This document shows positions 55,246 to 63,503 of a DNA stretch of 64,000 bases, piece after piece. The first letter of the stretch is position 1, and each line of letters opens with the position of its first letter. Origin of the DNA: Candidatus Nanosynbacter sp. HMT-352 (GTDB lineage: Bacteria > Patescibacteriota > Saccharimonadia > Saccharimonadales > Saccharimonadaceae); NCBI RefSeq assembly GCF_022819365.1, contig NZ_CP089289.1:186001-250000 (forward strand). Direction: 5' to 3'. A program made the position numbers and the translations under genes. A model generated the notes under the pieces. The model was not told the DNA's origin. It was given only the letters and a program-made list of their open reading frames with translations, and did not search any database.

Positions 55246-56170
55246 AGATGTTGTTATTGTTGGCGCTGGTCCAAGCGCGTTAACGGCGGCAATTTACTTG
55301 TCGCGCGAAGATGTCGACACGACGCTATATGAGCGTGGCGTGGTCGGCGGAATGGCGGCGATTACTGATCAAATTGACAATTATCCTGGATTTGCTGAAG
55401 GTGTTACTGGAATGAAATTGGCGTCTGAATTGCAACAACAGGCGGAGCGATTTGGTGCGAAGATTGAGTATGGCGACGTGACGGAATTGAAGCAAGTTGA
55501 TGGCGAGTTGGAGCTGACAATTGACGGTCAATCTGTCCGCGCGAAGTCGGTTTTGCTAGCGACTGGTTCGAATCACCGCAAATTAGGCGTTCCGGGCGAA
55601 GACGAATTATATGGTCGAGGCGTGCATTACTGTGCGACTTGCGACGGCGCGTTTTATCGCGATAAGAATCTAATCGTTGTCGGTGGCGGAAACTCAGCGG
55701 TGCAAGAAGCGATATTTTTGACGCGATATGCTAGCCATATTGACCTGTTAGTTCGCAGTAAATTGCGCGCCAGTGACATTTTGCAAAAAGATTTGCAGAA
55801 GTATGTCGATGATGGAAAAATTACCGTTCACGTCGGTGCAACGACTGATGAAATTATTGTCAAGGACGATAAGTTTTACGGCGTTAAATCGACCCAAAAC
55901 GGCGAGCAGAAAGAGTGTACTGCCGATGGGTTATTCGTATTTATCGGGCTAATTCCGAACACGCAATTCCTGGCAAACTCGGACGTTGAGTTGGACTTAG
56001 GCGGACACATCATTACTGACGAGCATCTGCATACTAATATTCCTGGCGTTTTTGCTTCTGGCGATGTGCGCTCGGGAGCAACTATGCAAATCGCTTCGGC
56101 GGTTGGTGAAGGTGCGGTGGCAGCGCTGCAGATTCGTGAATATTTACAAGAAAAAGCCAGAGAGGAGTAG
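55238..56170 (+). CDS. trxB: Thioredoxin reductase
   Basis: 310 aa NADPH-flavin reductase. FAD site VGAGPSALTAAIYLSR, redox pair CATC (HYCATCDGAFY), NAD(P)H site VVGGGNSAVQEA, C-terminal FAD site GVFASGDVRS. Would recycle the CPPC thioredoxin at 14742. Overlaps the FKBP gene by 8 nt; ppa follows after 3 nt. Confidence 0.96.
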   Translation: MSKDVVIVGAGPSALTAAIYLSREDVDTTLYERGVVGGMAAITDQIDNYPGFAEGVTGMKLASELQQQAERFGAKIEYGDVTELKQVDGELELTIDGQSVRAKSVLLATGSNHRKLGVPGEDELYGRGVHYCATCDGAFYRDKNLIVVGGGNSAVQEAIFLTRYASHIDLLVRSKLRASDILQKDLQKYVDDGKITVHVGATTDEIIVKDDKFYGVKSTQNGEQKECTADGLFVFIGLIPNTQFLANSDVELDLGGHIITDEHLHTNIPGVFASGDVRSGATMQIASAVGEGAVAALQIREYLQEKAREE

Positions 56171-56173
56171 AAA

Positions 56174-56704
56174 ATGGCAGATTTTAATCAAATTTTAACA
56201 CCTGGTGATGTCGAAAACGGCATCGTAAATGTAGTTGTTGAGATTCCACAGGGATCAAGTCATAAAATTGAGTGGAACCGCGAGCTTGCAGTGATGCAGT
56301 TGGATCGTGTTGAGCCAGCTATTTTTGCAAAGCCAACAAACTACGGTTTCATTCCGCAGACTTTGGATGAAGACGGCGACGAATTGGACGCGCTAATTAT
56401 CACTGACGAACCGTTGACGACCGGTATTTTTATGGAAGCAAAGGTTATCGGCGTGCTGGAATTTGTTGACGATAATGAAGTTGACGACAAGGTTATTGTT
56501 GTACCAGCCGACGACCGAAACACTGGCAACGCAATCAATTCACTAGAAGACCTACCTCCACAATTGTTGAAGCAAATTGAGCACCATTTCAATCACTACA
56601 AGGATTTGAAGAAGCCTGGCTCAACAGTAGTCAAGGGATTCGGCGACGTAGAAAGAGCAAAGCAAATCATCCGCGAGTCAATTACTCGTTGGAATGAAAA
56701 ATAA
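56174..56704 (+). CDS. ppa: Inorganic pyrophosphatase
   Basis: 176 aa soluble family I pyrophosphatase. Substrate/metal residues in VVEIPQGSSHKIEW, NYGFIPQTLDEDGDELDALI (DxDxxD) and VPADDRN, HHFNHYKDLK. Removes pyrophosphate from tRNA charging and nucleic-acid synthesis. Third gene of the FKBP-trxB-ppa unit. Confidence 0.97.
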   Translation: MADFNQILTPGDVENGIVNVVVEIPQGSSHKIEWNRELAVMQLDRVEPAIFAKPTNYGFIPQTLDEDGDELDALIITDEPLTTGIFMEAKVIGVLEFVDDNEVDDKVIVVPADDRNTGNAINSLEDLPPQLLKQIEHHFNHYKDLKKPGSTVVKGFGDVERAKQIIRESITRWNEK

Positions 56705-56746
56705 ATCGCGTTTGATTATTGATTAAAACCGAGAGACTGGCGAGCG

Positions 56747-58264
56747 TTACTTGTGTCGGAAGAACGAGGAAACGCCGCCAGTTAATTGTTGTAAGATGCC
56801 GTTTGAGTGGGATAATTGTAAGCGTAATTTATCTTTGGCGTGTGGCGTAATTATGACGTCTCGCCAATCTGGTTTTGGACGAGCGGATTTGCTTGTTAAG
56901 ACTTCAATTGTGTCGCCGTGTTGCAATTTGTAATTGAACGGTTTCATCACTCCATTGATCTTAAATCCACTTGCGCGCGCCGCGATGTCGGAGTGAATTC
57001 GATAGGCATAATCCAAGGGAAACGCTCCGCGAGGCAAATCATAAATGTCGCCCTTTGGTGAGTACACGAAAATCCTATCAGAAAACAGCTTCATTCGGAA
57101 TTTGTTGGAGTCGAACCGCTTTCCTTCGCTAATTAAAGCGGCGGCTTCTTGAAGCTCGCGAATCCACGATAAATCGGCTGGCATAGTTCCGATTTTTCCT
57201 TTTTTATAGGCGTCGGTCAATTTTTGCTCATTATAATGGAAACTAGCCGCTAATCCACGCTCGGCGTATTCGTGCATTTCTTTGGTTCGAATCTGGAACT
57301 CGACAATTTGTCCGCTCGGAGTTTGTACGGTTGTGTGCAGGCTTTGATAGCCATTTGGCTTTGGATTGGCAACGTAATCTTTTATCCTTTCATACATGGG
57401 CTGGTACATATCATGTAAAATTCCCAAGACCAGATAGCCGGTCGATAAATCATCAACAATTATTCTTAGGGCAATCAAATCATAAATCTTATCAATATCG
57501 CCAACTTTGTCCAATTTCTTAAACAGACTATAAACGCTCTTAACGCGCCCGTCCATCTGAAAAACTAGCTTTTCCGCCTTCAGTCGCGCTTCAACTTCGC
57601 GGCGAACGTGATCCAATTTTCGTTGCGATTTTTTCAGTCGACTGTCCATCAAATTTTTGGTTTCTTGAAAAGCTTTCGGCATCAAATATCTAAAACTCAA
57701 CTCCTCCAATTGAACACGAACTCGTCCCATATTTAAGCGGTCAGCCAGCGGCGCAAAAACTTCAATTGTTTCTCTGGCAATTTTTTTCTGCTTTTCTGGT
57801 GTCATAAATTGTAGCGTTCGCATATTGTGCAGGCGGTCGGCTAGCTTGATAATTATCACGCGCACATCTTCGCCCACGGCAATCATCAACTTGGTCAAAT
57901 TGTCCTTCGTGTGTGGCAAATAACTATCCAGGTTTCGCATCCCGGCGCGAGCTTGTGAAACTTTAGTCACGCCATCCACCAGAAACGCCACATCGCGTCC
58001 AAACAAACTTTCCAAATCGTCTAAAGTCGCGTCGGTATCTTCAACGGTGTCGTGCAGAACTCCTGCCACAACCGTATCGATGTCCATGCCCCATTCAATT
58101 AGAATTCCCGCCACCGCCAATGGGTGATTTATGTAGGGTTCGCCACTTTTGCGCTTTTGCCCAGCGTGCTTTTCCGTGGCGTAATCGATTGCGCTCGCTA
58201 AAACTAATACTGGCACTTCGTCGTATTTTTGTTCAGCAATTGACAATAACTCTTCGCGCGTCAT
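56747..58264 (-). CDS. rel: RelA/SpoT family (p)ppGpp synthetase/hydrolase
   Basis: 505 aa. HD hydrolase domain (HPLAVAGILIEWGMD, LHDTVEDTDAT), synthetase domain (KIYDLIALRIIVDD, NPKPNGYQSLHTTV) and TGS domain (FVYSPKGDIYDLPRGAFPLDYAYRIH). The C-terminal helical/ACT regulatory part of full-length Rel (about 730 aa) is absent. ATG 58264 chosen because TATAAT lies 6 nt upstream; the frame runs on to 58486 antisense to gapA. Divergent from gapA. Confidence 0.95.
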   Translation of the reverse strand: MTREELLSIAEQKYDEVPVLVLASAIDYATEKHAGQKRKSGEPYINHPLAVAGILIEWGMDIDTVVAGVLHDTVEDTDATLDDLESLFGRDVAFLVDGVTKVSQARAGMRNLDSYLPHTKDNLTKLMIAVGEDVRVIIIKLADRLHNMRTLQFMTPEKQKKIARETIEVFAPLADRLNMGRVRVQLEELSFRYLMPKAFQETKNLMDSRLKKSQRKLDHVRREVEARLKAEKLVFQMDGRVKSVYSLFKKLDKVGDIDKIYDLIALRIIVDDLSTGYLVLGILHDMYQPMYERIKDYVANPKPNGYQSLHTTVQTPSGQIVEFQIRTKEMHEYAERGLAASFHYNEQKLTDAYKKGKIGTMPADLSWIRELQEAAALISEGKRFDSNKFRMKLFSDRIFVYSPKGDIYDLPRGAFPLDYAYRIHSDIAARASGFKINGVMKPFNYKLQHGDTIEVLTSKSARPKPDWRDVIITPHAKDKLRLQLSHSNGILQQLTGGVSSFFRHK

Positions 58265-58334
58265 ATTTATATTATACAACTTTGTAGTATAATTAAAAAA
58301 AGCTAAAGCGAAAATATCTAACAGGGAGGGCGAT

Positions 58335-59357
58335 ATGGCTGTAACGAGAATAGCAATTAACGGCTTCGGGCGAATCGGACGCAATGCGTTTAAGATTGCT
58401 AACGAGCGAAGCGACTTGGAAATTGTTGCGATCAATGATTTGACTGACACGAAAACTTTGGCGTATTTGTTGAAGCATGATAGCAATTACGGCGAGTACG
58501 GACGTCAAGTTGATTTTACGGAAAAAGAGCTGATTATTGAGGGTAAGCCGGTTAAGGTGCTGGCTGAGAAAGATCCAGAAAATCTGCCGTGGCGAGATTT
58601 GAATATTGATGTGGTGATTGAATCGACGGGATTTTTTACCGATAAAGATGGTGCGGGCAAGCACTTAACGGCTGGCGCAAAGCGTGTGGTTATCAGTGGT
58701 CCAACGAAGTCTGAGGGAGTCGATACGATTGTTTTGGGAACTAACGACGACAAGGTAAAAAACGCGACGCCAATCGTGTCTAACGCTAGCTGTACGACCA
58801 ATTCTTTGGGTGCGGTTATGGCGATTTTGGACGCGGAGTTTGGCGTTGAAAAGTCAATGCTAACGACGGTGCATAGTTATACTGCTAGTCAAAAGCTTCA
58901 GGATGCGCCATCCAAGGATCTTAGGGAAGGTCGTAACGCCGCCGAAAACATTGTCCCGACTACGACTGGTGCCGCAATTGCTGTAACTAAAACCTTGCCG
59001 CAGTTAACCGGAAAATTTGACGGACTTAGCGTGCGCGTACCGACTCCAGTGGTGTCGCTTAGTGATGTGACGGCGCTTCTCAGGAAAGATGTGACTGTCG
59101 AGCAGGTAAATGACGCGTTCAAAAAAGCCGCCCAGAGTAATTTCTATCAAGGCATTTTGGGTGTTTCCGAGGAACCTTTAGTCAGCCGCGACTTCATTGG
59201 CAATTCATATTCTGGAATTGTCGATCTTCCGTTGACGAAGGTAGTTGGTGGTAATTTGATTAAGGTTATGGTCTGGTACGATAATGAATGGGGCTATTCG
59301 AACCGGCTGGTTGAACTGGTGGCGGATGTGGCGTATTATCTGAAAAAGAGTGAATAA
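58335..59357 (+). CDS. gapA: Glyceraldehyde-3-phosphate dehydrogenase
   Basis: 340 aa glycolytic NAD-dependent enzyme. Rossmann INGFGRIGR, INDLTD (Asp indicates NAD preference), catalytic SNASCTTNSL, HSYTASQKLQD, and WYDNEWGYSNR. GGGAGGG precedes the ATG. Confidence 0.98.
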   Translation: MAVTRIAINGFGRIGRNAFKIANERSDLEIVAINDLTDTKTLAYLLKHDSNYGEYGRQVDFTEKELIIEGKPVKVLAEKDPENLPWRDLNIDVVIESTGFFTDKDGAGKHLTAGAKRVVISGPTKSEGVDTIVLGTNDDKVKNATPIVSNASCTTNSLGAVMAILDAEFGVEKSMLTTVHSYTASQKLQDAPSKDLREGRNAAENIVPTTTGAAIAVTKTLPQLTGKFDGLSVRVPTPVVSLSDVTALLRKDVTVEQVNDAFKKAAQSNFYQGILGVSEEPLVSRDFIGNSYSGIVDLPLTKVVGGNLIKVMVWYDNEWGYSNRLVELVADVAYYLKKSE

Positions 59358-59388
59358 GGACATCTTCCAAAAAGGAAATAACCCCGCA

Positions 59389-59462
59389 CTATGACAGTGC
59401 GGGGACGCCGGGATTTCCGGCGGTTTCACAGAATACTTATTGTCTCGCGCCTTCTGCTGGCG
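59389..59462 (-). terminator. Hairpin cluster at the 3' end of cassette B
   Basis: Three perfect hairpins in a row: CCCCGCACT/AGTGCGGGG (59389-59407 region), CGCCGG/CCGGCG just after it, and CGCGCC/GGCGCG (about 59446-59464). Read on the minus strand the first stem is followed by T-rich sequence, so it can terminate cassette B, and it may also stop gapA transcription. Confidence 0.6.
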
Positions 59463-59477
59463 CGGAGCATCTCAATC

Positions 59478-59900
59478 TCAGTCCTCCTCGGACTTCTCAG
59501 GCTTAGTGTCCTCATTGCCCCCAAAGAGGTACTTCAAGAAGGCCGCCATCTCCCTTTCGGCGGCTCTCCTACGCTTCCATTCAATGGCTCCGAGCACGAC
59601 GCTCATCATGAAAGAAATGATGGCCGCCCAGGCAGGAGCGTCGTATATCATCGTCGACAAAGACGAGATTGGCGGCCACGCCACCTCCCACCGTTGCACC
59701 GTCAGAGGTGCGTCCAGGTACGCGATCGCCAGCTCCGACCAAGCCAGGGCGACGAACGTGATATGGATCGTTGCGAACAGCCCCGCCGCCGACAGGGCCG
59801 CCGTCGACAGTCGGTGTCTGTACAGTGACACGATGGTGAAAGCAAGCAGTCCAGCAATGAGCGTGACGCTAATGGCCACGGTCAGAACGGCAGTGGACAT
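59478..59900 (-). CDS. GC-rich orphan cassette B membrane protein
   Basis: 140 aa starting MSTAVLTVAISV, about four transmembrane helices (near 5-25, 33-53, 78-95, 90-110) and a charged C-terminal tail (EWKRRRAAEREM, GNEDTKPEKSEED). GGAAGGAG precedes the ATG. GC-rich and codon-biased against its surroundings, with its own promoter, a leader containing three hairpins, and 3' hairpins. No family recognised; horizontal origin inferred. Confidence 0.62.
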   Translation of the reverse strand: MSTAVLTVAISVTLIAGLLAFTIVSLYRHRLSTAALSAAGLFATIHITFVALAWSELAIAYLDAPLTVQRWEVAWPPISSLSTMIYDAPAWAAIISFMMSVVLGAIEWKRRRAAEREMAAFLKYLFGGNEDTKPEKSEED

Positions 59901-60040
59901 AACTTTCTCCTTCCAGAGAAATTTTTGAGGTGCGGCCTTTCAGAACCGCGACCTCAACCGGGGTGAACTCCCCGGTTAGTTGCTTTTCACGGTTTGAAAA
60001 GCTGATATATATATATATCATACCAGCCACAAAATGTCAA
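59901..60040 (-). promoter_or_regulatory. Promoter and three-hairpin leader of cassette B
   Basis: Minus strand: TTGACA (60040-60035), 17-nt spacer, TATATA (60017-60012), then stems GCTTTTCA/TGAAAAGC (60002-59982), AACCGGGG/CCCCGGTT (59977-59956) and GAGGT-GCGG/CCGC-ACCTC (59955-59927), then GGAAGGAG and the ATG. Promoter and first hairpin resemble cassette A. Confidence 0.65.
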
Positions 60041-60128
60041 TACTTTTTGTCAAATATCTACACCCTACCTCTGATAAAATACCTAACTTTTCCTTGCAAA
60101 AATCACCGAAAACGCTTATACTAAAATT

Positions 60129-60581
60129 ATGAAAATCTACCTCGGATCTGATCATCGCGGCTTTATGTTGAAAGAAAAAGTTTTTGCCTATTTGGTTAAA
60201 AATGGCTACGACGTGCAAGATGTCGGTGGTATAGAATTAAATCCTGACGATGATTTTCCGCAATTCGCACAGGCGGCGGCGTTGAAGGTTATTGGTGATG
60301 ATAGCAAAGATCCGCGTGCGATATTAATTTGCGGCGGCGGTCAAGGAATGTGTATGGCGGCGAACCGCTTTAAGGGAATTCGTGCCAGCGTGATTTGGGA
60401 TGCGTTTGAGGCAAAGATGACACGCCAAGATAACGACTCAAATGTTTTATGTTTGCCGGCGCGAGTTCTGGAAGATAATGAATCGGCGTGGAAAGGAATT
60501 GTGGAAACGTGGCTGAACACCCCTTATGCAAATGCCCCACGATTTAATAGGCGTAATGCGCAATTGGATGAATTGTCATGA
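60129..60581 (+). CDS. rpiB: Ribose-5-phosphate isomerase B
   Basis: 150 aa RpiB/LacAB family. GSDHRGFMLKE at the N-terminus, CGGGQGMCMAANRFKGIRA and QDNDSNVLCLPARVL. Interconverts ribose- and ribulose-5-phosphate. TATACT (60117-60122) is 6 nt before the ATG, so leaderless. First gene of a four-gene pentose-phosphate unit with overlapping starts. Confidence 0.95.
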   Translation: MKIYLGSDHRGFMLKEKVFAYLVKNGYDVQDVGGIELNPDDDFPQFAQAAALKVIGDDSKDPRAILICGGGQGMCMAANRFKGIRASVIWDAFEAKMTRQDNDSNVLCLPARVLEDNESAWKGIVETWLNTPYANAPRFNRRNAQLDELS

Positions 60582-61228
60582 GTAATTCTGTAATCGCACC
60601 AGCAATTTTGGCAGAAAATGCCGAACAATACAAAGAGCAAGTTAATAAAATAACTGGGCTTGTTGAGCGTGTACATATTGACATTTCTGACGGTGAATTT
60701 GCTCCGACGTTGACTGTCGGAATTCCAGAATTATGGGCGCCAGAGGGTTGGATGATTGATATTCACGCAATGGTTAATGATGTTGCTGAGTATGTTCCGA
60801 AGTTGATTGCCTTAAGACCTCATATGATTATTATTCACGCAGAGGCGACGGGGGATGTGAAGACCGCGCTTATGCAGATTCGCCAGGCTGGAATTATGGC
60901 GGGACTAGCACTACTTAAGCCGACGGTTCCGCGAACGGTTGAGGAATTGATAAAAATAGCAGATCATGTGATGATTTTTAGCGGTGAGCTGGGACGATTT
61001 GGTGGAACTGCTAGTTTGATGCAACTAGAAAAAATACGACTTATTAAGGCTATTAATCCAAATGTTGAAATTGGCTGGGACGGTGGAGTGGCGGTAGATA
61101 ATGCGTATAGTTTGGTTCAGGGCGGCGTTAACGTTTTGAACGTTGGCGGCGTTATTCAGAAATCGTCAGATCCGCGCACCATTTTCTCCAGATTGCAACA
61201 GGAGATTAATAAAACGAGCGTGCTTTAA
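60578..61228 (+). CDS. rpe: Ribulose-phosphate 3-epimerase-like protein
   Basis: 216 aa TIM barrel. APAILAENAEQ start, VHIDISDGEFAPT, IHAMV, and GWDGGVAVDNA. Epimerases usually have LHxDVMDGxFVP; here IDISDGEF keeps the Asp. Start overlaps the rpiB stop by 4 nt (ATGA). A distant Rpe or related sugar-phosphate epimerase; the context supports Rpe. Confidence 0.85.
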   Translation: MSNSVIAPAILAENAEQYKEQVNKITGLVERVHIDISDGEFAPTLTVGIPELWAPEGWMIDIHAMVNDVAEYVPKLIALRPHMIIIHAEATGDVKTALMQIRQAGIMAGLALLKPTVPRTVEELIKIADHVMIFSGELGRFGGTASLMQLEKIRLIKAINPNVEIGWDGGVAVDNAYSLVQGGVNVLNVGGVIQKSSDPRTIFSRLQQEINKTSVL

Positions 61229-62064
61229 TGGATATCGACCAAATAGTGAAATTGAAGAGAATATCACAACAATTGCGAAAGTCTGTTATTAGCGAATTAT
61301 CGGCGGCTGGCTCGGGTCATTCGGCTGGCTGTTTGGGGTTTGCTGATGTTATGGCGGTTTTGTATTTTCATGCCATGCAACTAGACCCTGAGAATCCTGA
61401 TTGGGAAGACCGGGATATTTTCGTGATGAGCAATGGTCATTATGCGCCACTTTTGTATGCCACGCTGGCGGAGCGGGGATTTTTTGACAAAAAAGAGTTG
61501 GCTAATTTGCGAAAATTTGGCTCCAAGCTTCAAGGTCATCCAGAACGTGGCAGTTTACCGGGAATTGAAACAACTAGCGGTCCTCTGGGGTGCGGTCTAA
61601 GTCAGGCGGCCGGCATGGCGTATTCATTGCAATATTTGGGTGGCAATTCTGAGCGATTCGTTTACTGCAGTTTGGGTGATGGCGAGCTTGACGAAGGGAA
61701 TATTTGGGAAGCGGCGATGTTTGCGAAAAAATATAATCTGGCAAATTTAATTGCGATTGTTGATAGAAATAATATTCAGATTGGTGGCGATACGGAAAAG
61801 GTGATGCCGCTAGGGGATTTGGCGGACAAATGGCGAAGTTTTGGCTGGGATGCGCAGGAAATTGACGGATATAATCATTTGGCGATAATTCAGGCGATTG
61901 ATAAGGCAAAGAATTCTCGGCAGCCTAGCGTGATAATTGCGCATACAATTCCTGGCTGTGGCGTTGATTTTATGGAATACGATTACCGTTGGCATGGAAA
62001 ATCTCCAAACGCCGAGGAGGCGGAGCGGGCGCTTGCTCAATTGAGTGAAGGAGGCGGCGAATGA
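61228..62064 (+). CDS. Transketolase N-terminal subunit
   Basis: 278 aa thiamine diphosphate-binding half. AGSGHSAGCLGFADV, GHPERG, GPLGCGLSQAAGMAYS, and the ThDP/Mg motif GDGELDEGNIWEA...NN. Start overlaps the rpe stop by 1 nt. The C-terminal half is the next gene; such splitting is common in reduced genomes and archaea. Confidence 0.95.
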   Translation: MDIDQIVKLKRISQQLRKSVISELSAAGSGHSAGCLGFADVMAVLYFHAMQLDPENPDWEDRDIFVMSNGHYAPLLYATLAERGFFDKKELANLRKFGSKLQGHPERGSLPGIETTSGPLGCGLSQAAGMAYSLQYLGGNSERFVYCSLGDGELDEGNIWEAAMFAKKYNLANLIAIVDRNNIQIGGDTEKVMPLGDLADKWRSFGWDAQEIDGYNHLAIIQAIDKAKNSRQPSVIIAHTIPGCGVDFMEYDYRWHGKSPNAEEAERALAQLSEGGGE

Positions 62065-63023
62065 GTTTCTTAATGGAGAATTGGCAGAATTTGGAACTTG
62101 CGGCAATTCGCGTTGGCTTTGGCGAAGGCTTGGTAGATATTGCGAAGAAAAATAATTTGGTGGTGGCGTTGAGCGCGGATTTGATGGAGAGCGTTGGCTT
62201 TGGCAAGTTTTATGAGGAAATCGGGAAGCCGCGGGCAATTGAAGTTGGCGTGGCGGAACAGAATTTGGTTACCGTGGCGTCTGGATTGGCGGCTATGGGA
62301 AATATTCCGTTTGCGGCCAGTTATGCGGCGTTTAGTCCGGGTCGTAACTGGGAGCAGATTCGCACGACTATTTGCCTTAATAATCAACCGGTCAAGTTGG
62401 TAGGTTCTCATGCTGGGCTAAATGTTGGTCCGGACGGCGCAACGCATCAAATGTTGGAAGATATTGCGCTGATGCGAAGTTTGCCAAATATGGTGGTGTT
62501 GGTGCCCGGTGATGCCAATGAGGCTAAGCTAATGGCGGCGGCAATGGCTGGAGATAAACGCCCGAATTACGTAAGATTGCCAAGAGAAAAAACACCGCTA
62601 TTCCTGAATCAATCTACTTTTGAGATTGGAAAAAGTTATACGTTAAGGCGTGGCAAAGATGTTGCCTTGTTTGGAACTGGCGTGATGACTTATCAATTAC
62701 TGTTGGCGGCGGAAAAGCTCGCGAATGAATATGACATTCAGGCGGAAGTGATTCATTTTCCGACGATTAAGCCATTGGACGAGGATGCTGTACTTGATGC
62801 GGCTCAAAAATGCCAAGCTGTCATTACGGCGGAAGAGGGGCAGATTGTTGGTGGATTTGGCTCAAGCGTGGCAGAAGTTCTTAGTGAGAATTTGCCGGTG
62901 AAGATGAAGCGAATTGGCGTCAATGATACATTTGGCGAGTCGGGTAAAATGTCTGAATTGTGGAAAAAGCACGGTTTGGATGTCGATTCAATTGTTCGTA
63001 GTGTTGTCAATTTTCTCCAATGA
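62061..63023 (+). CDS. Transketolase C-terminal subunit
   Basis: 320 aa pyrimidine-binding and C-terminal domains. EVGVAEQNLVTVASGLA carries the catalytic Glu; SHAGLNVGPDGATHQMLEDIALMRSLPN; C-terminal GGFGSSVAEVL. Overlaps the N-terminal subunit by 4 nt, giving a 1:1 pair. End of the pentose-phosphate unit. Confidence 0.95.
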   Translation: MSFLMENWQNLELAAIRVGFGEGLVDIAKKNNLVVALSADLMESVGFGKFYEEIGKPRAIEVGVAEQNLVTVASGLAAMGNIPFAASYAAFSPGRNWEQIRTTICLNNQPVKLVGSHAGLNVGPDGATHQMLEDIALMRSLPNMVVLVPGDANEAKLMAAAMAGDKRPNYVRLPREKTPLFLNQSTFEIGKSYTLRRGKDVALFGTGVMTYQLLLAAEKLANEYDIQAEVIHFPTIKPLDEDAVLDAAQKCQAVITAEEGQIVGGFGSSVAEVLSENLPVKMKRIGVNDTFGESGKMSELWKKHGLDVDSIVRSVVNFLQ

Positions 63024-63027
63024 AAAG

Positions 63028-63086
63028 CCCGCCAGGAGCTACTGCCAAGATCTAATTAAAGACCTCAAAGCGGTAGTCCTGGCGGG
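63028..63086 (-). terminator. Large 3' hairpin of cassette C
   Basis: CCCGCCAGGA (63028-63037) pairs perfectly with TCCTGGCGGG (63077-63086), extended inward by CTAC/GTAG. On the minus strand CTTTTC follows. It aligns with the 3' hairpin of cassette A: both read GCCCGCCA, one base, GAGCT at the outer edge and share CCTCAA, one base, GCG inside. Confidence 0.65.
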
Positions 63087-63095
63087 TTGTGTGTG

Positions 63096-63341
63096 TCACC
63101 TACGGCCACACCTGGAGTTGCACCCCTCGTGGTGGTCGTACCCGTCGTGGTGGTCGTGATGTTTCATGCCGATGGCCGCGGCGGGGAGTATGGTGCTCCC
63201 CATCGCGAACGCCAGCGCCGCCGGTAGTCCGTAGGCTACGTAGAGATGGGCGACAATCACCCACCACACTGCGGATAGCAGTGCAACAATAATCAAAAAC
63301 GAGTTCCCCATGAAATAAACTGCTCGTACTACGGGGTTCAT
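63096..63341 (-). CDS. GC-rich orphan cassette C: small membrane protein with His-rich tail
   Basis: 81 aa starting MNPVVRAVYFMGNS; AGGAGAGGAGAGG lies directly upstream, deciding against longer frames. Two transmembrane helices (about 10-30 and 33-55), then a C-terminal tail KHHDHHDGYDHHEGC with seven or more His and two Cys that could bind Zn, Ni or Cu. GC-rich relative to its surroundings, own promoter and 3' hairpin. Unknown family; a metal-related role is inferred only from composition. Confidence 0.6.
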   Translation of the reverse strand: MNPVVRAVYFMGNSFLIIVALLSAVWWVIVAHLYVAYGLPAALAFAMGSTILPAAAIGMKHHDHHDGYDHHEGCNSRCGRR

Positions 63342-63444
63342 GTCCTCTCCTCTCCTGACGCTCAAGACCAAAGGGCTCTTTTGCCCCTAGGAAAGCCCCG
63401 AGCAAAAGTTATTTTATGTTATCACCAAAACAACATAATGTCAA
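63342..63444 (-). promoter_or_regulatory. Promoter and leader of cassette C
   Basis: Minus strand: TTGACA (63444-63439), 17-nt spacer, TAACAT (63421-63416), then a stem CTTTTGC/GCAAAAG (63408-63378) enclosing a GGGGCTTTCCTAGGGG loop, then the SD. Layout is like cassettes A and B. Confidence 0.6.
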
Positions 63445-63503
63445 TTCTCTTGGCATAGCGGGCGGTAATTGATATAATTACCATAAGTATTTTAGGGGGC
63501 AGT

